Assembly (NCBI RefSeq): GCF_024741235.1
Contig: NZ_JANSKA010000001.1
Span: 1 to 64,000, forward strand
DNA from: Tractidigestivibacter montrealensis
GTDB lineage: Bacteria; Actinomycetota; Coriobacteriia; Coriobacteriales; Atopobiaceae
Direction of reading: 5' to 3'
DNA: 64,000 nt
Part shown: positions 28,701 to 36,072 of the stretch, piece by piece
Position numbering within the stretch: the first letter of the stretch is position 1
How the letters are laid out: each line of letters begins with the position of its first letter
Notes under the pieces: model-generated
Seen by the model: the letters and a program-made list of their open reading frames with translations, nothing else
Told to the model about the DNA's origin: nothing
Databases searched by the model: none
Position numbers and translations under genes: made by a program

Positions 28701-31485
28701 TCTTGGTGGCCGTGACCTCGGGGTTTGACTTGTCAGTGACCGTGCAGGTAATGGCAACGGTGCGCGCCGTGCCCAGTGGGCGCACGACTGTGGCGTGGTA
28801 GCCGTTAAAGCTAACGAGGGGGTCACTGCTGCTGTAGGAGACGGCGTAGTACTTTCCGTCCACGCCCAGCGTGCGCGTGGTGGGAAGCTGCAGGTCGCCC
28901 GAGACCGCAGTCTGGTCCACGGCGGCACCGGTAGAGAAGGCCTTGACCTTGTCGTAGGTGAAGCCCGCCTCGACCTTGCTTGCGAGGGCAGCCTGAGCTG
29001 TGGCAACGGCTTCGGGGTCCGCCTTGACGGTAATTGGGAAGTCCTTGGTAACCGTGACATCGGGCATGCCGTAGCCCGTGAAGGACACGGTCGCCGAAAG
29101 CGTCACCGGCGTGTCGGCCGAGCCGCGCGTGGGCGTTGCCGTGAGGGTGCTGTCCCAGCTCTCGCCGGTCACTTTCACGGAGCCGTCACTTGCGGTCCAC
29201 GTTGCGCTTGCGCCACCCAGGCTTGCCGGCAGCGTGAAGGCCTGCGTCACGGAGTCCGCGGAGTCGCCATCGGCAAAGCCCAACGTGATGGCGTCGGCCT
29301 TGGCCTGGAGCACGGCGCGCGCGGCGTTCTCGTCCCAGGGCACCTGGAACGTACGGTTGGGGGTGTACGTTGCGGTCTCGTCGCCGCGGGTGAGCGAGAA
29401 CGTGATCGAGTCCACCGTCTGGAGCGAGGACATGTTCCAGCTAGAGACCTTGCTCGTGTCGCACGAGAAGTACGTGATGGCGCCGTTGTCCGCGTCTGCG
29501 GTGGAGATGCCCACAGTGGCGTTGCCGTTGGTGTCCTGGAACGAGACGCTGGTCACGCGCACAGCGAGGCCCGTGGTGTCCACGCCCTCCTCCGCAAGCT
29601 TGGCGAGAAGCACATCGTTCACGTTGGTGTCCGTGCCGTACTTGAGCGTTGGCCGCCAGTTCTCGTTCTGGAGGCGCGCGACGGCGCCCGCGAGCGTGGC
29701 GCTATCCGCAACGGGCTGGTCGAAGGACTTGGAGACGGAAGCGGCACCGCTCGTTGCCATGACCTTGAGGTACTTTCCCGCAGCTGCCTGCGGAACCTCG
29801 ATGCTGGCCGACGTGCAGCCGTCAAGCGGCTGCCAGTCTTCTGCCGGTGCGTCGGCGGTGGTGGCGACGTACCACTGTAGGGTTACGCCATCCTTGCCGG
29901 TAACTTCCACGTTGCTGCCCGAGAGCTGCGAGGCGTAGACCGATGCGGTTGCGGTGGAGCCAGTGAGGAGCGTGCCGGAGGTTGGCGACACCAGTACGTG
30001 GTGGAGGTCATAGCTGCCCGCTGCCTTCACCTGGACCTTCTCGCTTGTGGCAGATGCCATGAGCGCGCTGCAGCTGGCCCACACGTACGCACCCCCGAGC
30101 GACGAGGAGAGCGCAAGGGTAGTTCCGGTGGCGCCGTCCTCTGCAGTGAGCTCGCGCGTGTTGGTGCCGGCCGCGTCGTCCGCCGCATACCAGGTGCACG
30201 CGAGCTTGGCGTCCGAGGGGAGGTCCGTCTCGTACGTGCCCCAGCTTGAGGCCTCCTGGTACTGGGGCTGCGCCGTGAGCGTGGCCCCCACCTGCGCGTT
30301 TGTGACAGAGGACGAGAGCTTCACGCTCGAGACGTCATAGCCGCCCGCAAGCGCTACGGGGCCAACGGGGTCCTGCGTGCTGGTCCCGTAGTAGGACGGC
30401 ACGCTGGTGGAGACCACGGAGTTGCTGCTCGTCGCCTTGACGCGCAGGTACGTGCCGAGAAGCGACGTTCCGTCGGTGGTCTGCTCGGGAACGGTAAAGG
30501 TGGCGGAGGTGGCACCGGGGATGTCGGTGAACGCGGAGTCATCTGTCGTGCTGCTTGCCGCCCACTGCCACTGGTAGTGCACCACGTCCGCGGAGGTCGT
30601 CTGGGTGTAGGAGCCGGTGTAGGCCGTGGCGGTGATGGTCTGCCCAACCGTCGCGCGGCCAGAGGCGTCGACGGTCACCTTGTACAGCGTGACGGCGCCG
30701 GCCTCCTGCACGGGGCCAGCCACGGAGCTCTTGGCTGCACCGTAACCGCCGTCTGCGCTCGCGTAGACGTACTTGCCGAGAAGGTCCGAGGTCACGTTAA
30801 GCGTTGGACCCGTAGCTCCGGCGATCTTCTCGCCCGTGCCGTACGCCGAGTCGCTGGCGTACCAGGACCAGGTGACGCTGGCGTTTGAGGTGGCGTCGGC
30901 GCCGCTTGCGTCCTTGGCCGTTGCAGAGAGGGTGTCGCCTGGGGCGAGCGTGCCGGTGTTGCTCAGCGACACGCTTACGAGGTTGACCGAACCCGCGGCG
31001 GCAACCTTGTTGCGGCTGCGTGTTGTGCGAGAGGAGCTGCCGTCGGCGGTGGTTATCGTGCAGCGCACATAGCGGCCGGCGTAGCTTGCCAGCGGGAGAG
31101 ACTGCGTGGTGGCGCCCGGGATGTCTTCCCAGGTAGAGTTGTCAGAGCTGACCTGCCACTGGTAGGTGAGGGAGGCGGGGTCGATGGGGGCGCTGGCGCC
31201 CTTCTCGCGCGCCCACGCCCACAGCGTGTCCGAGGCGGCGTAGGCGTAGGTGCCACCCGTGGAGCTTGCGCTGGTGGTGAGGTAGGTGGAGTAGATGCTT
31301 GCCGACGCGGCGGCGTTCGCGGCGGTGGACTTCTCGGCAGTCGATGCAGGCCGCGCCTCTGTTGCCGCCTCGGCCAGCGCGCGAGTGGGCACCATCGACG
31401 CCGCCGTGACTAGCGACAACACCACCGCCAAAATGCGGTCGCGCAGACGAAGCCCCGACATGCCAGTGGGTTTTGTGGGTTTCAT
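25759..31485 (-). CDS. giant surface protein: Ig-like, two DUF4430, beta-propeller
   Basis: 1908 residues. A signal peptide (MKPTKPTGMSGLRLRDRILAV..., probable cleavage after TRALA at about 38) is followed by five or six Ig-like repeats with YQWQ/TW..DIPGAT patterns (about 60-600). A middle region carries bacterial surface-type repeats (about 600-1090). Two DUF4430 domains follow (about 1120-1210 and 1225-1310; KWWQLFINGESA and AYWHLFVNGAA). Next is a PQQ/WD-like beta-propeller (about 1390-1750; LYRRDASTG, LWSHEG-like blades), a Gly/Asn/Ser-rich linker, and a C-terminal membrane anchor (LSIWPIVGTCVGAVLLVLLL) with a short RRRG tail. There is no LPxTG. As first gene of the ECF operon it is probably an outer-surface vitamin-binding or capture device; that role is inferred. 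Confidence 0.85.
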   Translation of the reverse strand: MKPTKPTGMSGLRLRDRILAVVLSLVTAASMVPTRALAEAATEARPASTAEKSTAANAAASASIYSTYLTTSASSTGGTYAYAASDTLWAWAREKGASAPIDPASLTYQWQVSSDNSTWEDIPGATTQSLPLASYAGRYVRCTITTADGSSSRTTRSRNKVAAAGSVNLVSVSLSNTGTLAPGDTLSATAKDASGADATSNASVTWSWYASDSAYGTGEKIAGATGPTLNVTSDLLGKYVYASADGGYGAAKSSVAGPVQEAGAVTLYKVTVDASGRATVGQTITATAYTGSYTQTTSADVVHYQWQWAASSTTDDSAFTDIPGATSATFTVPEQTTDGTSLLGTYLRVKATSSNSVVSTSVPSYYGTSTQDPVGPVALAGGYDVSSVKLSSSVTNAQVGATLTAQPQYQEASSWGTYETDLPSDAKLACTWYAADDAAGTNTRELTAEDGATGTTLALSSSLGGAYVWASCSALMASATSEKVQVKAAGSYDLHHVLVSPTSGTLLTGSTATASVYASQLSGSNVEVTGKDGVTLQWYVATTADAPAEDWQPLDGCTSASIEVPQAAAGKYLKVMATSGAASVSKSFDQPVADSATLAGAVARLQNENWRPTLKYGTDTNVNDVLLAKLAEEGVDTTGLAVRVTSVSFQDTNGNATVGISTADADNGAITYFSCDTSKVSSWNMSSLQTVDSITFSLTRGDETATYTPNRTFQVPWDENAARAVLQAKADAITLGFADGDSADSVTQAFTLPASLGGASATWTASDGSVKVTGESWDSTLTATPTRGSADTPVTLSATVSFTGYGMPDVTVTKDFPITVKADPEAVATAQAALASKVEAGFTYDKVKAFSTGAAVDQTAVSGDLQLPTTRTLGVDGKYYAVSYSSSDPLVSFNGYHATVVRPLGTARTVAITCTVTDKSNPEVTATKTLEFTLSPVSEQEIDEAVSLMQDARAGYALALLDGQSATNVTGNLRPFLGAYRDASGNLAWAHDRDTQSANPGIVLVDLPGYSDMGGMSWRTFKSSRPDVISHELLAYTKPTDNTRVTVISRLADERFQAYYEFYKDDPMVSDQLKAKLASLVNQDVSATFTVAGTSGKDAPEQVTASCAVIGPNASGTSVSWAPETSLAVEPGTTAADLTKQVLDANGITYDADLYTFTKDGTSLGYDAATGKWWQLFINGESATVMASNYVLKEGDQVVWYYSAWGDSLPGQVTGSVKVIGKDASGIDQVWADTTSLTLVEGSTVADLSEAAFAEKSLTHSSSTSSWGYYLSTITSPVDGCELGWDSATGAYWHLFVNGAASQVGASSVNIANGDEVVWYYCTDSDGLPKSDALVINPTATRPTSLSAAWPGYKGTDETGVVRGLSTPVPSSSTHAKLDWAQSRLTTAMYVNASDAIIVNGEVYDAAQTRLYRRDASTGVVLDEARLASSVDSTARLQYADGLILVPLHGGRIQALTADTLTTVWVSAALPTSTSSSGKAVDQQLLSSITVRDGKAYFSTVAPDGSDSCGGYVACVSLANGGLVWSHEGTEAGYYWTGAVPTSAGVLTANDAGQVSLLDAATGRELSSVDLGTRCRAQLAVSGNVAYAVTTDGVLHELYLRADGSLAAGRSVRFGSYSTSSPTICDGLLYVGGSSSADVTRGALFVIDLASMSVKHEALVPTTSVEGQVGTGDVKSAPLVSVAADGNTYVYFTCNGKPGGVYAYRLGDAEAATLYQPASDLWQYCMSSIACDASGNLYYFNDSGTLFKLDAGATTAAPGEKGQGGENNAGSVGGRGNAGTSGNAGGNTAGSAFGNATSTSSAAKPSKPHVTVSGGNASTGSVTAGALASENSSLLGSYSSEDVTAVTTTASPESAASGETTATGEPAVNQAGLSIWPIVGTCVGAVLLVLLLVTRRRGNQDASEGRRG

Positions 31486-31810
31486 ACCCGCCTCCCTGTG
31501 ATCTGCTCCCTTGGGAGCATCGAGGGCAGGCAGGGCCGTCGAGTGGCGACGGTAGCCTCACGGCGCAGCGCCAGCGGTAGCGCGGCGCGCGCATCTGAGC
31601 ACAGTTCTGGTTGCTGACCCGGAGTAGAACCGGGATCCATTTGCAGGCCTCACAGCTGCCCAAACCGTGCCCTCGGTTTGAATGTTGCCTGAAGTATAGA
31701 CGAGAGACGCTGGCACTTCTCGCCGCGCGACCGACTCGCAACACATCCGGCTGTGATTGTGTGCCGCGCACAGGTCGCAGCACGGGAATCTTGAGCCTGA
31801 AACTTTTACT
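31486..31810 (-). promoter_or_regulatory. structured 5' leader of the surface-protein operon
   Basis: No ORF is supported. In transcript direction it contains hairpins such as AAACCG...CGGTTT and CCCGG-7-CCGGG (about 31619-31635) and a strong CTCCCTTGGGAG-type hairpin just before the gene. Vitamin operons often have riboswitches; I looked for the cobalamin core and did not find its hallmark box, so no class is assigned. The ribosome site is AGGGAGG before the ATG at 31485. Confidence 0.5.
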
Positions 31811-32062
31811 CTGCACAAAAATGCTCTATCGGACGGCGATTCCGAAGTCTCTGCATAAAAATGCTCTATCGTACGGTCGCTTCTGACACAGGAAATCAAA
31901 ATTACAACTATAATTGCACATATATGTATATGAACTTAATAATATTCAAAGAACTGAAATATTGATTAAATAGTTGATGAGCATCCAGAACGACCGCCGT
32001 CCGATAGAGCATTTTTATGCCGCGAGCTGCCAGAAACCGTCCGATAGAGCATTTTTGTGCAG
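31811..32062. repeat. symmetric nested inverted-repeat array
   Basis: Four copies of a 20-21 bp motif whose core is AAAAATGCTCTATCG. Two point one way (31817-31836, 31857-31876) and two the other (31996-32016, 32036-32056). Each pair is spaced by exactly 40 bp. The outer pair forms a perfect 26-bp inverted repeat (31811-31836 with 32037-32062); the inner pair is nearly perfect. The 110-bp centre (31885-31995) is very AT-rich. It sits between lgt and the ECF/DUF4430 operon. Confidence 0.9.
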
Positions 32063-32151
32063 TTCTGGCGCCAAGCATTACCGGCAACTACAAAAGCGAC
32101 AACCTGAGGACAGCCCAACACAGATTTTGCGTGTCACGCCCTAGCTGCAGC

Positions 32152-32985
32152 CTACGCCTCCCCGGCATCCAGGTGCCCCACCTGCGGGCGGTCGTGCCGC
32201 GAGGCCAGCACCAGCACCACAATCCCCGCCGCGACAAGCGGCAGGCTCAACACCTGGCCCATCGTGAGCCAGCCGGTGCCGAGAAGGTACCCCAGCTGCG
32301 CATCCGGAAGCCGCACGAACTCGATGAGGAACCTAAACACGCCGTACAGCATGAGGAACGCCCCAATGAAGGTGCCCTGCGGCCGAGGCGGGCGGCGTCG
32401 CGACAGCGCGAACAGCACGCAGAACAGCACCACGCCCTCGAGCAGGGCCTCGTAGAGCTGCGATGGGTGCCGGTACACCGCGCCGCCGCTGGGGAACATC
32501 ACGCCCCACGGCAGCGACGTCTCCTTGCCCCACAGCTCGCCGTTCACAAAGTTTGCGCAGCGGCCAAAGAAAAGACCGATGGGTGCACCAATGGCCGCGA
32601 GGTCGGCCACCGTGAGCACCGAGAGCTTCCAGCGCTTGCACGCAATGGTACCGCCGACAATAGCGCCCACCAGCCCGCCGTGGAAGCTCATGCCGCCCTG
32701 GTCGAGGGCGAAGATCTCGAGCGGGTGCTCGAGGTAGTACCCCGCGCCGTAAAAGACCACGTAGAAGATGCGCGCGCCCACAATCACGCCCACGGCGATG
32801 TCAATCATCACCGAAAGCACGTCGTCGGTGGTGAGGTCAAGCTTCCAGCGCTTGGCAACGCGCGCGATCACCAGCCCCGCGCACACGAACCCCGCCAGGT
32901 ACGCGATGCCGTACCAGCGCACCTGGAAGGGTCCAAGCGTAAACGCGATGGGGTTGAGCGAATGGTAGAAGTCGTTCAGCCACAC
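32152..32985 (-). CDS. lgt: prolipoprotein diacylglyceryl transferase
   Basis: 277 residues, seven-membrane-segment Lgt. It shows FHGGLVGA (catalytic HGG loop), FFGRCANFVNGELWG (the GRxxNFxNxE signature) and the C-terminal RFLIEFVRLPDAQLG. It transfers diacylglycerol from phosphatidylglycerol to the lipobox Cys of prelipoproteins in the membrane. The start ATG at 32985 (MWLNDFYHSLNP) is well positioned. It is the last gene in the run U32-NifU-like-lgt (15-bp gap to the NifU-like gene). Confidence 0.95.
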   Translation of the reverse strand: MWLNDFYHSLNPIAFTLGPFQVRWYGIAYLAGFVCAGLVIARVAKRWKLDLTTDDVLSVMIDIAVGVIVGARIFYVVFYGAGYYLEHPLEIFALDQGGMSFHGGLVGAIVGGTIACKRWKLSVLTVADLAAIGAPIGLFFGRCANFVNGELWGKETSLPWGVMFPSGGAVYRHPSQLYEALLEGVVLFCVLFALSRRRPPRPQGTFIGAFLMLYGVFRFLIEFVRLPDAQLGYLLGTGWLTMGQVLSLPLVAAGIVVLVLASRHDRPQVGHLDAGEA

Positions 32986-33000
32986 GGGGCAGCACCTGGC

Positions 33001-33300
33001 CTAGAGAACCGCAGGCTGCACGCGGGTGACGCCGGGCACGTGCTCCTTGAGGATGCGCTCGATGCCCTCGGACATGTCGTAGGTCGAGAGCGGGCAGCCG
33101 GCGCAGGCGCCCTGCATCTCGAGGGTCACCACGCCGTCGTCGGTGCAGTCGATAAGGGCAATGTCGCCGCCGTCGGCCTGCAGGCTCTGGCGGATGATGT
33201 CGATGGTCTCGGACAGAAGCTTGCGGTTGAGCACCGGCTTAGCCTCGGCTGCCTGGTCGGCGGCGGTCTGCTCGGTGCTGGGGGTCTCGTTCTCTGCCAT
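33001..33300 (-). CDS. NifU-like Fe-S scaffold domain protein
   Basis: 99 residues from ATG 33300 (MAENETPSTEQ), preceded by a strong ribosome site (GGGAGGAGAGG). After an acidic N-terminal tail comes the NifU C-terminal domain: IRQSLQADGGDIALID then GACAGCPLS with the CxxC that carries a transient Fe-S cluster. A longer open frame upstream to 33516 has no conserved content. It likely helps deliver Fe-S clusters, consistent with the Fe-S dehydratase at 53-55 kb and other anaerobic enzymes. Confidence 0.9.
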   Translation of the reverse strand: MAENETPSTEQTAADQAAEAKPVLNRKLLSETIDIIRQSLQADGGDIALIDCTDDGVVTLEMQGACAGCPLSTYDMSEGIERILKEHVPGVTRVQPAVL

Positions 33301-33398
33301 GGTCCTCTCCTCCCGCGCGGGTGCCCCCGCGCCTGTGTTCTCGCTCGAAATCAAGGTGTGCGAATTCCTAGCGCAATGATGGGTTACAAGGTGACATA

Positions 33399-35906
33399 TT
33401 ACCCAATGCCCGTGAAAAGATGCCCGGAGGTTGCGCCCTGCACACGAGGAGCAGGTCGCCTCCCTTCGGCCGCGGCGGCAAGAGCACGCACCACGCGCTC
33501 GACGGCAAACGCGCACTCCTCAGGCGAGAGGAGCGTGGCGTCTGCCATAAGGCGCGTGACACCGGCTGCGACAAGGGCATCTGCCTGCGGCGTTGCGTCC
33601 AGCGGATGCGCAGCCCAGATGCGCGAGCGCCCGTGGACGTCCGTGCGCACCGGCAGAAGGTTGCCGTCGATGTCGCGCAGCGAGAGGCGCCGGCGGCGCA
33701 GCTCGCAGTTGGGGCAGTCGTGGATGCAGCGGCCGGCCGCCTGCAGCACGCAGTGCTCGCTGGTCATGGCGCGGGCACGCCCGGAGACCACAAGCCCCAC
33801 CGGTACGGAGGCCGCCCCCGCCAGCGCGCAGACCTCCTCCAGCGTGAGCTCGGGCGAGAGCCAGAAGCCCGCAGCCCCTGCTTCCTCCAGCGCTACGAGG
33901 CAGCTCTCGTTATGAACGGGAATGCAGGTGCGAATCTCGGCCAGCGCCCCGCGCGAGGCGGCAAGCGCCAGCTCGGAGACGTTGCCCACACCCACGGGCT
34001 GCCCGGCGCGCACCAAGGGGTCCAGCCGGGCGTGGTCGCCCTCGCGGCACACCTCGTCCAGCCAGGGAATCACGCCCTCCGGCCACGCGGCGCCATCCGC
34101 AAGCGCGTCTGCCGTCGCGTAGACGCGCGTGGCACCGGCGTCAAACGCGGAGCGTGCCGCCTCAGCGGAAGCAACCAGCGCACAGGCCTCCGGCGCGGGC
34201 CTTGTCCACGCATCCGGCGCGGCAAGGCCGTCCTTCTCGCGCTCCTCTACCAGGCGCGCAGCCACCCCGCGTGCCGAGGGCGCAACGGCAAGCCGCTCCG
34301 CGCGCGACTCGTACGGAGCAAGAATCTGCTGTTCAAGCGCCTCGCATGCCTGCGCGCGAACCTTGTGCACGGCCGAGAAGCCCATGCCTGCGCCCTCGTC
34401 CATCTGGACCTCAAACAAGACCGGCTCGAAGGGGCTCTGCCCCATGCGACCCACGTGCTCGATAAGGTCCTCCCTGGTCACGGGCTTGGTTCGGGCAGGC
34501 TCCACCACAAAGCCCTCTGCCGTGGCAGCGGCGCTCCCGTCCGCGCAGGCAAGTGTCACCGAGAAGGGCTCGCCCAGGCGCGCCCGCACGCTCACGGTGA
34601 CGGGGCGGCGGCGCGGCACGTCCAGTCTAGATACGCGCGCCGCAGCGTCCATCGCGGCCTGCGAGCGAATCACGCGCACCACCGCACCCGCCGGGATGGG
34701 CCGAGAAGCGCGGCAGGTGATCGTCTCGCCGGCAGCGGCCGCGCGCTCGGCTCGCACGGTGAGGAACTGGGAGGGATCCTCCACCGGCCGCAGCTCGAGC
34801 AGGTCGCCCTCCCCCACCGGCTGGTCAAGGCGAATCTCCACGTCCGCGCGGGTGAGACGCCGCATGCGCTCGCGCCCGCCGTCCGAGCCGCCGCGTCGCA
34901 CCAGTGTGTCCTCCAGCTTGCGGGACGAGACGACCTCGCCCACCAGCTCGCCGCGGTTGTTGGAGCGCTCGTAGCTCATCATCTCGTCGCCGGAGCGGCC
35001 CCAGAGGTAGGCGTCCGTGAAGTCGCGGTTGAAGACGCGACGCAACGTGCGGTGGCGTGCAGCGTCGGCGCGCGCGTCCTTCTCGCCGCCGTCCGCAAGC
35101 GCGTCGAGCGCTCCGCGGTAGGCAGAGATCACGGCGTACACGTAGTCTGGCGACTTCATGCGGCCCTCGACCTTGAGCGAGGCCACGCCCGCGTCGGCAA
35201 GCTGGGGAAGGTCATCAACAACGCAATAGTCCTTGGGGCAGAGCGGCCGCGTGCGGCCGGGGGCCTCGATTGCGTGGCCCTCCTCGTCCACCAGGTCGTA
35301 CGGCAGGCGGCACGGCTGCGCGCAGAGGCCGCGGTTGGCCGAGCGCCCGCCGGCAAGCGAGCTCATCATGCACACGCCGGAATAGCAGAAGCACAGGGCC
35401 CCGTGGCCAAAGGCCTCAAGCTCCACGCCCTCCTGCGCAATGGTGCGCATCTCGTCGAGCGATAGCTCGCGCGAGAGCGTCACACGCGCCACGCCCAGCT
35501 CACGGCACCAGGCCGTGCCTCGGGCGTCGTGAACGTTTGCCTGGGTTGAGACGTGGCACTCGATCTGCGGCCAGCTGCGGCGCACCTCGGCGAGAAGCCC
35601 CCAGTCCTGGATGATGAAGGCATCCGCGCCAAGCAGCCAGGCGCGGCGGATAAGCTCGAGCACCTGCGGAATCTCGCGCGTGGCAACGGCAATGTTCACC
35701 GTCACGTAGACGCGCGCGCCAGCCAGGTGTGCGCGGCGGCAGGCCTCGCCAAAGGTCTCTTCGGTAAAGTTGTGCGCACCGCGGCGGGCGTTGAAATTGT
35801 TGCCCAAACCGCAGTAGATGGCGTTGGCACCGGCAGCCAGCGCGGCGTTGAACGCCTCTGGCCCACCGGCGGGCGCCAGGAGCTCTATGCCCCTTGAAGT
35901 GGTCAA
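33399..35906 (-). CDS. U32-family peptidase (YhbU/RlhA type)
   Basis: About 835 residues. The start TTG at 35906 is preceded by AGGGAGAAG and directly leads into GIELLAPAGGPEAFNAAL, the usual U32 N-terminus; ATGs at 35945 and 35975 are alternatives. The long upstream frame to 36467 is not conserved. Domain motifs: NARRGAHNFTEE, ELEAFGHGALCFCYSGVCMMSS with ANRGLCAQPCR (the Cys-rich U32 signature), then a C-terminal DUF3656-like part. U32 proteins are Cys-rich enzymes; some (RlhA, TrhP) hydroxylate rRNA or tRNA, others are called collagenase-like. The 3' end is followed by nifU-like and lgt. Confidence 0.9.
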   Translation of the reverse strand: MTTSRGIELLAPAGGPEAFNAALAAGANAIYCGLGNNFNARRGAHNFTEETFGEACRRAHLAGARVYVTVNIAVATREIPQVLELIRRAWLLGADAFIIQDWGLLAEVRRSWPQIECHVSTQANVHDARGTAWCRELGVARVTLSRELSLDEMRTIAQEGVELEAFGHGALCFCYSGVCMMSSLAGGRSANRGLCAQPCRLPYDLVDEEGHAIEAPGRTRPLCPKDYCVVDDLPQLADAGVASLKVEGRMKSPDYVYAVISAYRGALDALADGGEKDARADAARHRTLRRVFNRDFTDAYLWGRSGDEMMSYERSNNRGELVGEVVSSRKLEDTLVRRGGSDGGRERMRRLTRADVEIRLDQPVGEGDLLELRPVEDPSQFLTVRAERAAAAGETITCRASRPIPAGAVVRVIRSQAAMDAAARVSRLDVPRRRPVTVSVRARLGEPFSVTLACADGSAAATAEGFVVEPARTKPVTREDLIEHVGRMGQSPFEPVLFEVQMDEGAGMGFSAVHKVRAQACEALEQQILAPYESRAERLAVAPSARGVAARLVEEREKDGLAAPDAWTRPAPEACALVASAEAARSAFDAGATRVYATADALADGAAWPEGVIPWLDEVCREGDHARLDPLVRAGQPVGVGNVSELALAASRGALAEIRTCIPVHNESCLVALEEAGAAGFWLSPELTLEEVCALAGAASVPVGLVVSGRARAMTSEHCVLQAAGRCIHDCPNCELRRRRLSLRDIDGNLLPVRTDVHGRSRIWAAHPLDATPQADALVAAGVTRLMADATLLSPEECAFAVERVVRALAAAAEGRRPAPRVQGATSGHLFTGIG

Positions 35907-36072
35907 ACTCTTCTCCCTGTCACTCAAATGCAACGCGGGGAACATCCCCGGCCGAGGATTCTGCAGTGCAATCATAGAAACATGCACCCCCCTGCGCAGT
36001 GGCAGGCGCAGATATTCAGATATTCTCTGAGCCAAGGCTTGCGCCGAGACGCACGAATGTGTCGAATGCGAC

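Noticed and set aside
28795-29938. Two long plus-strand frames inside the giant surface protein gene
   Set aside because: Antisense shadows; the minus strand encodes continuous repeats with a signal peptide and anchor.
31486-31810. Cobalamin riboswitch
   Set aside because: Expected from the operon's inferred role, but the conserved B12 box and core were not found by eye.
32017-33915. Plus-strand frame of 632 codons over lgt and NifU-like genes
   Set aside because: Antisense shadow of two well-identified genes; no protein-like pattern.
33420-35465. Long plus-strand frame of 681 codons
   Set aside because: It is the GC-rich antisense shadow of the U32 peptidase gene; composition is Arg/Ala/His-rich without domains.
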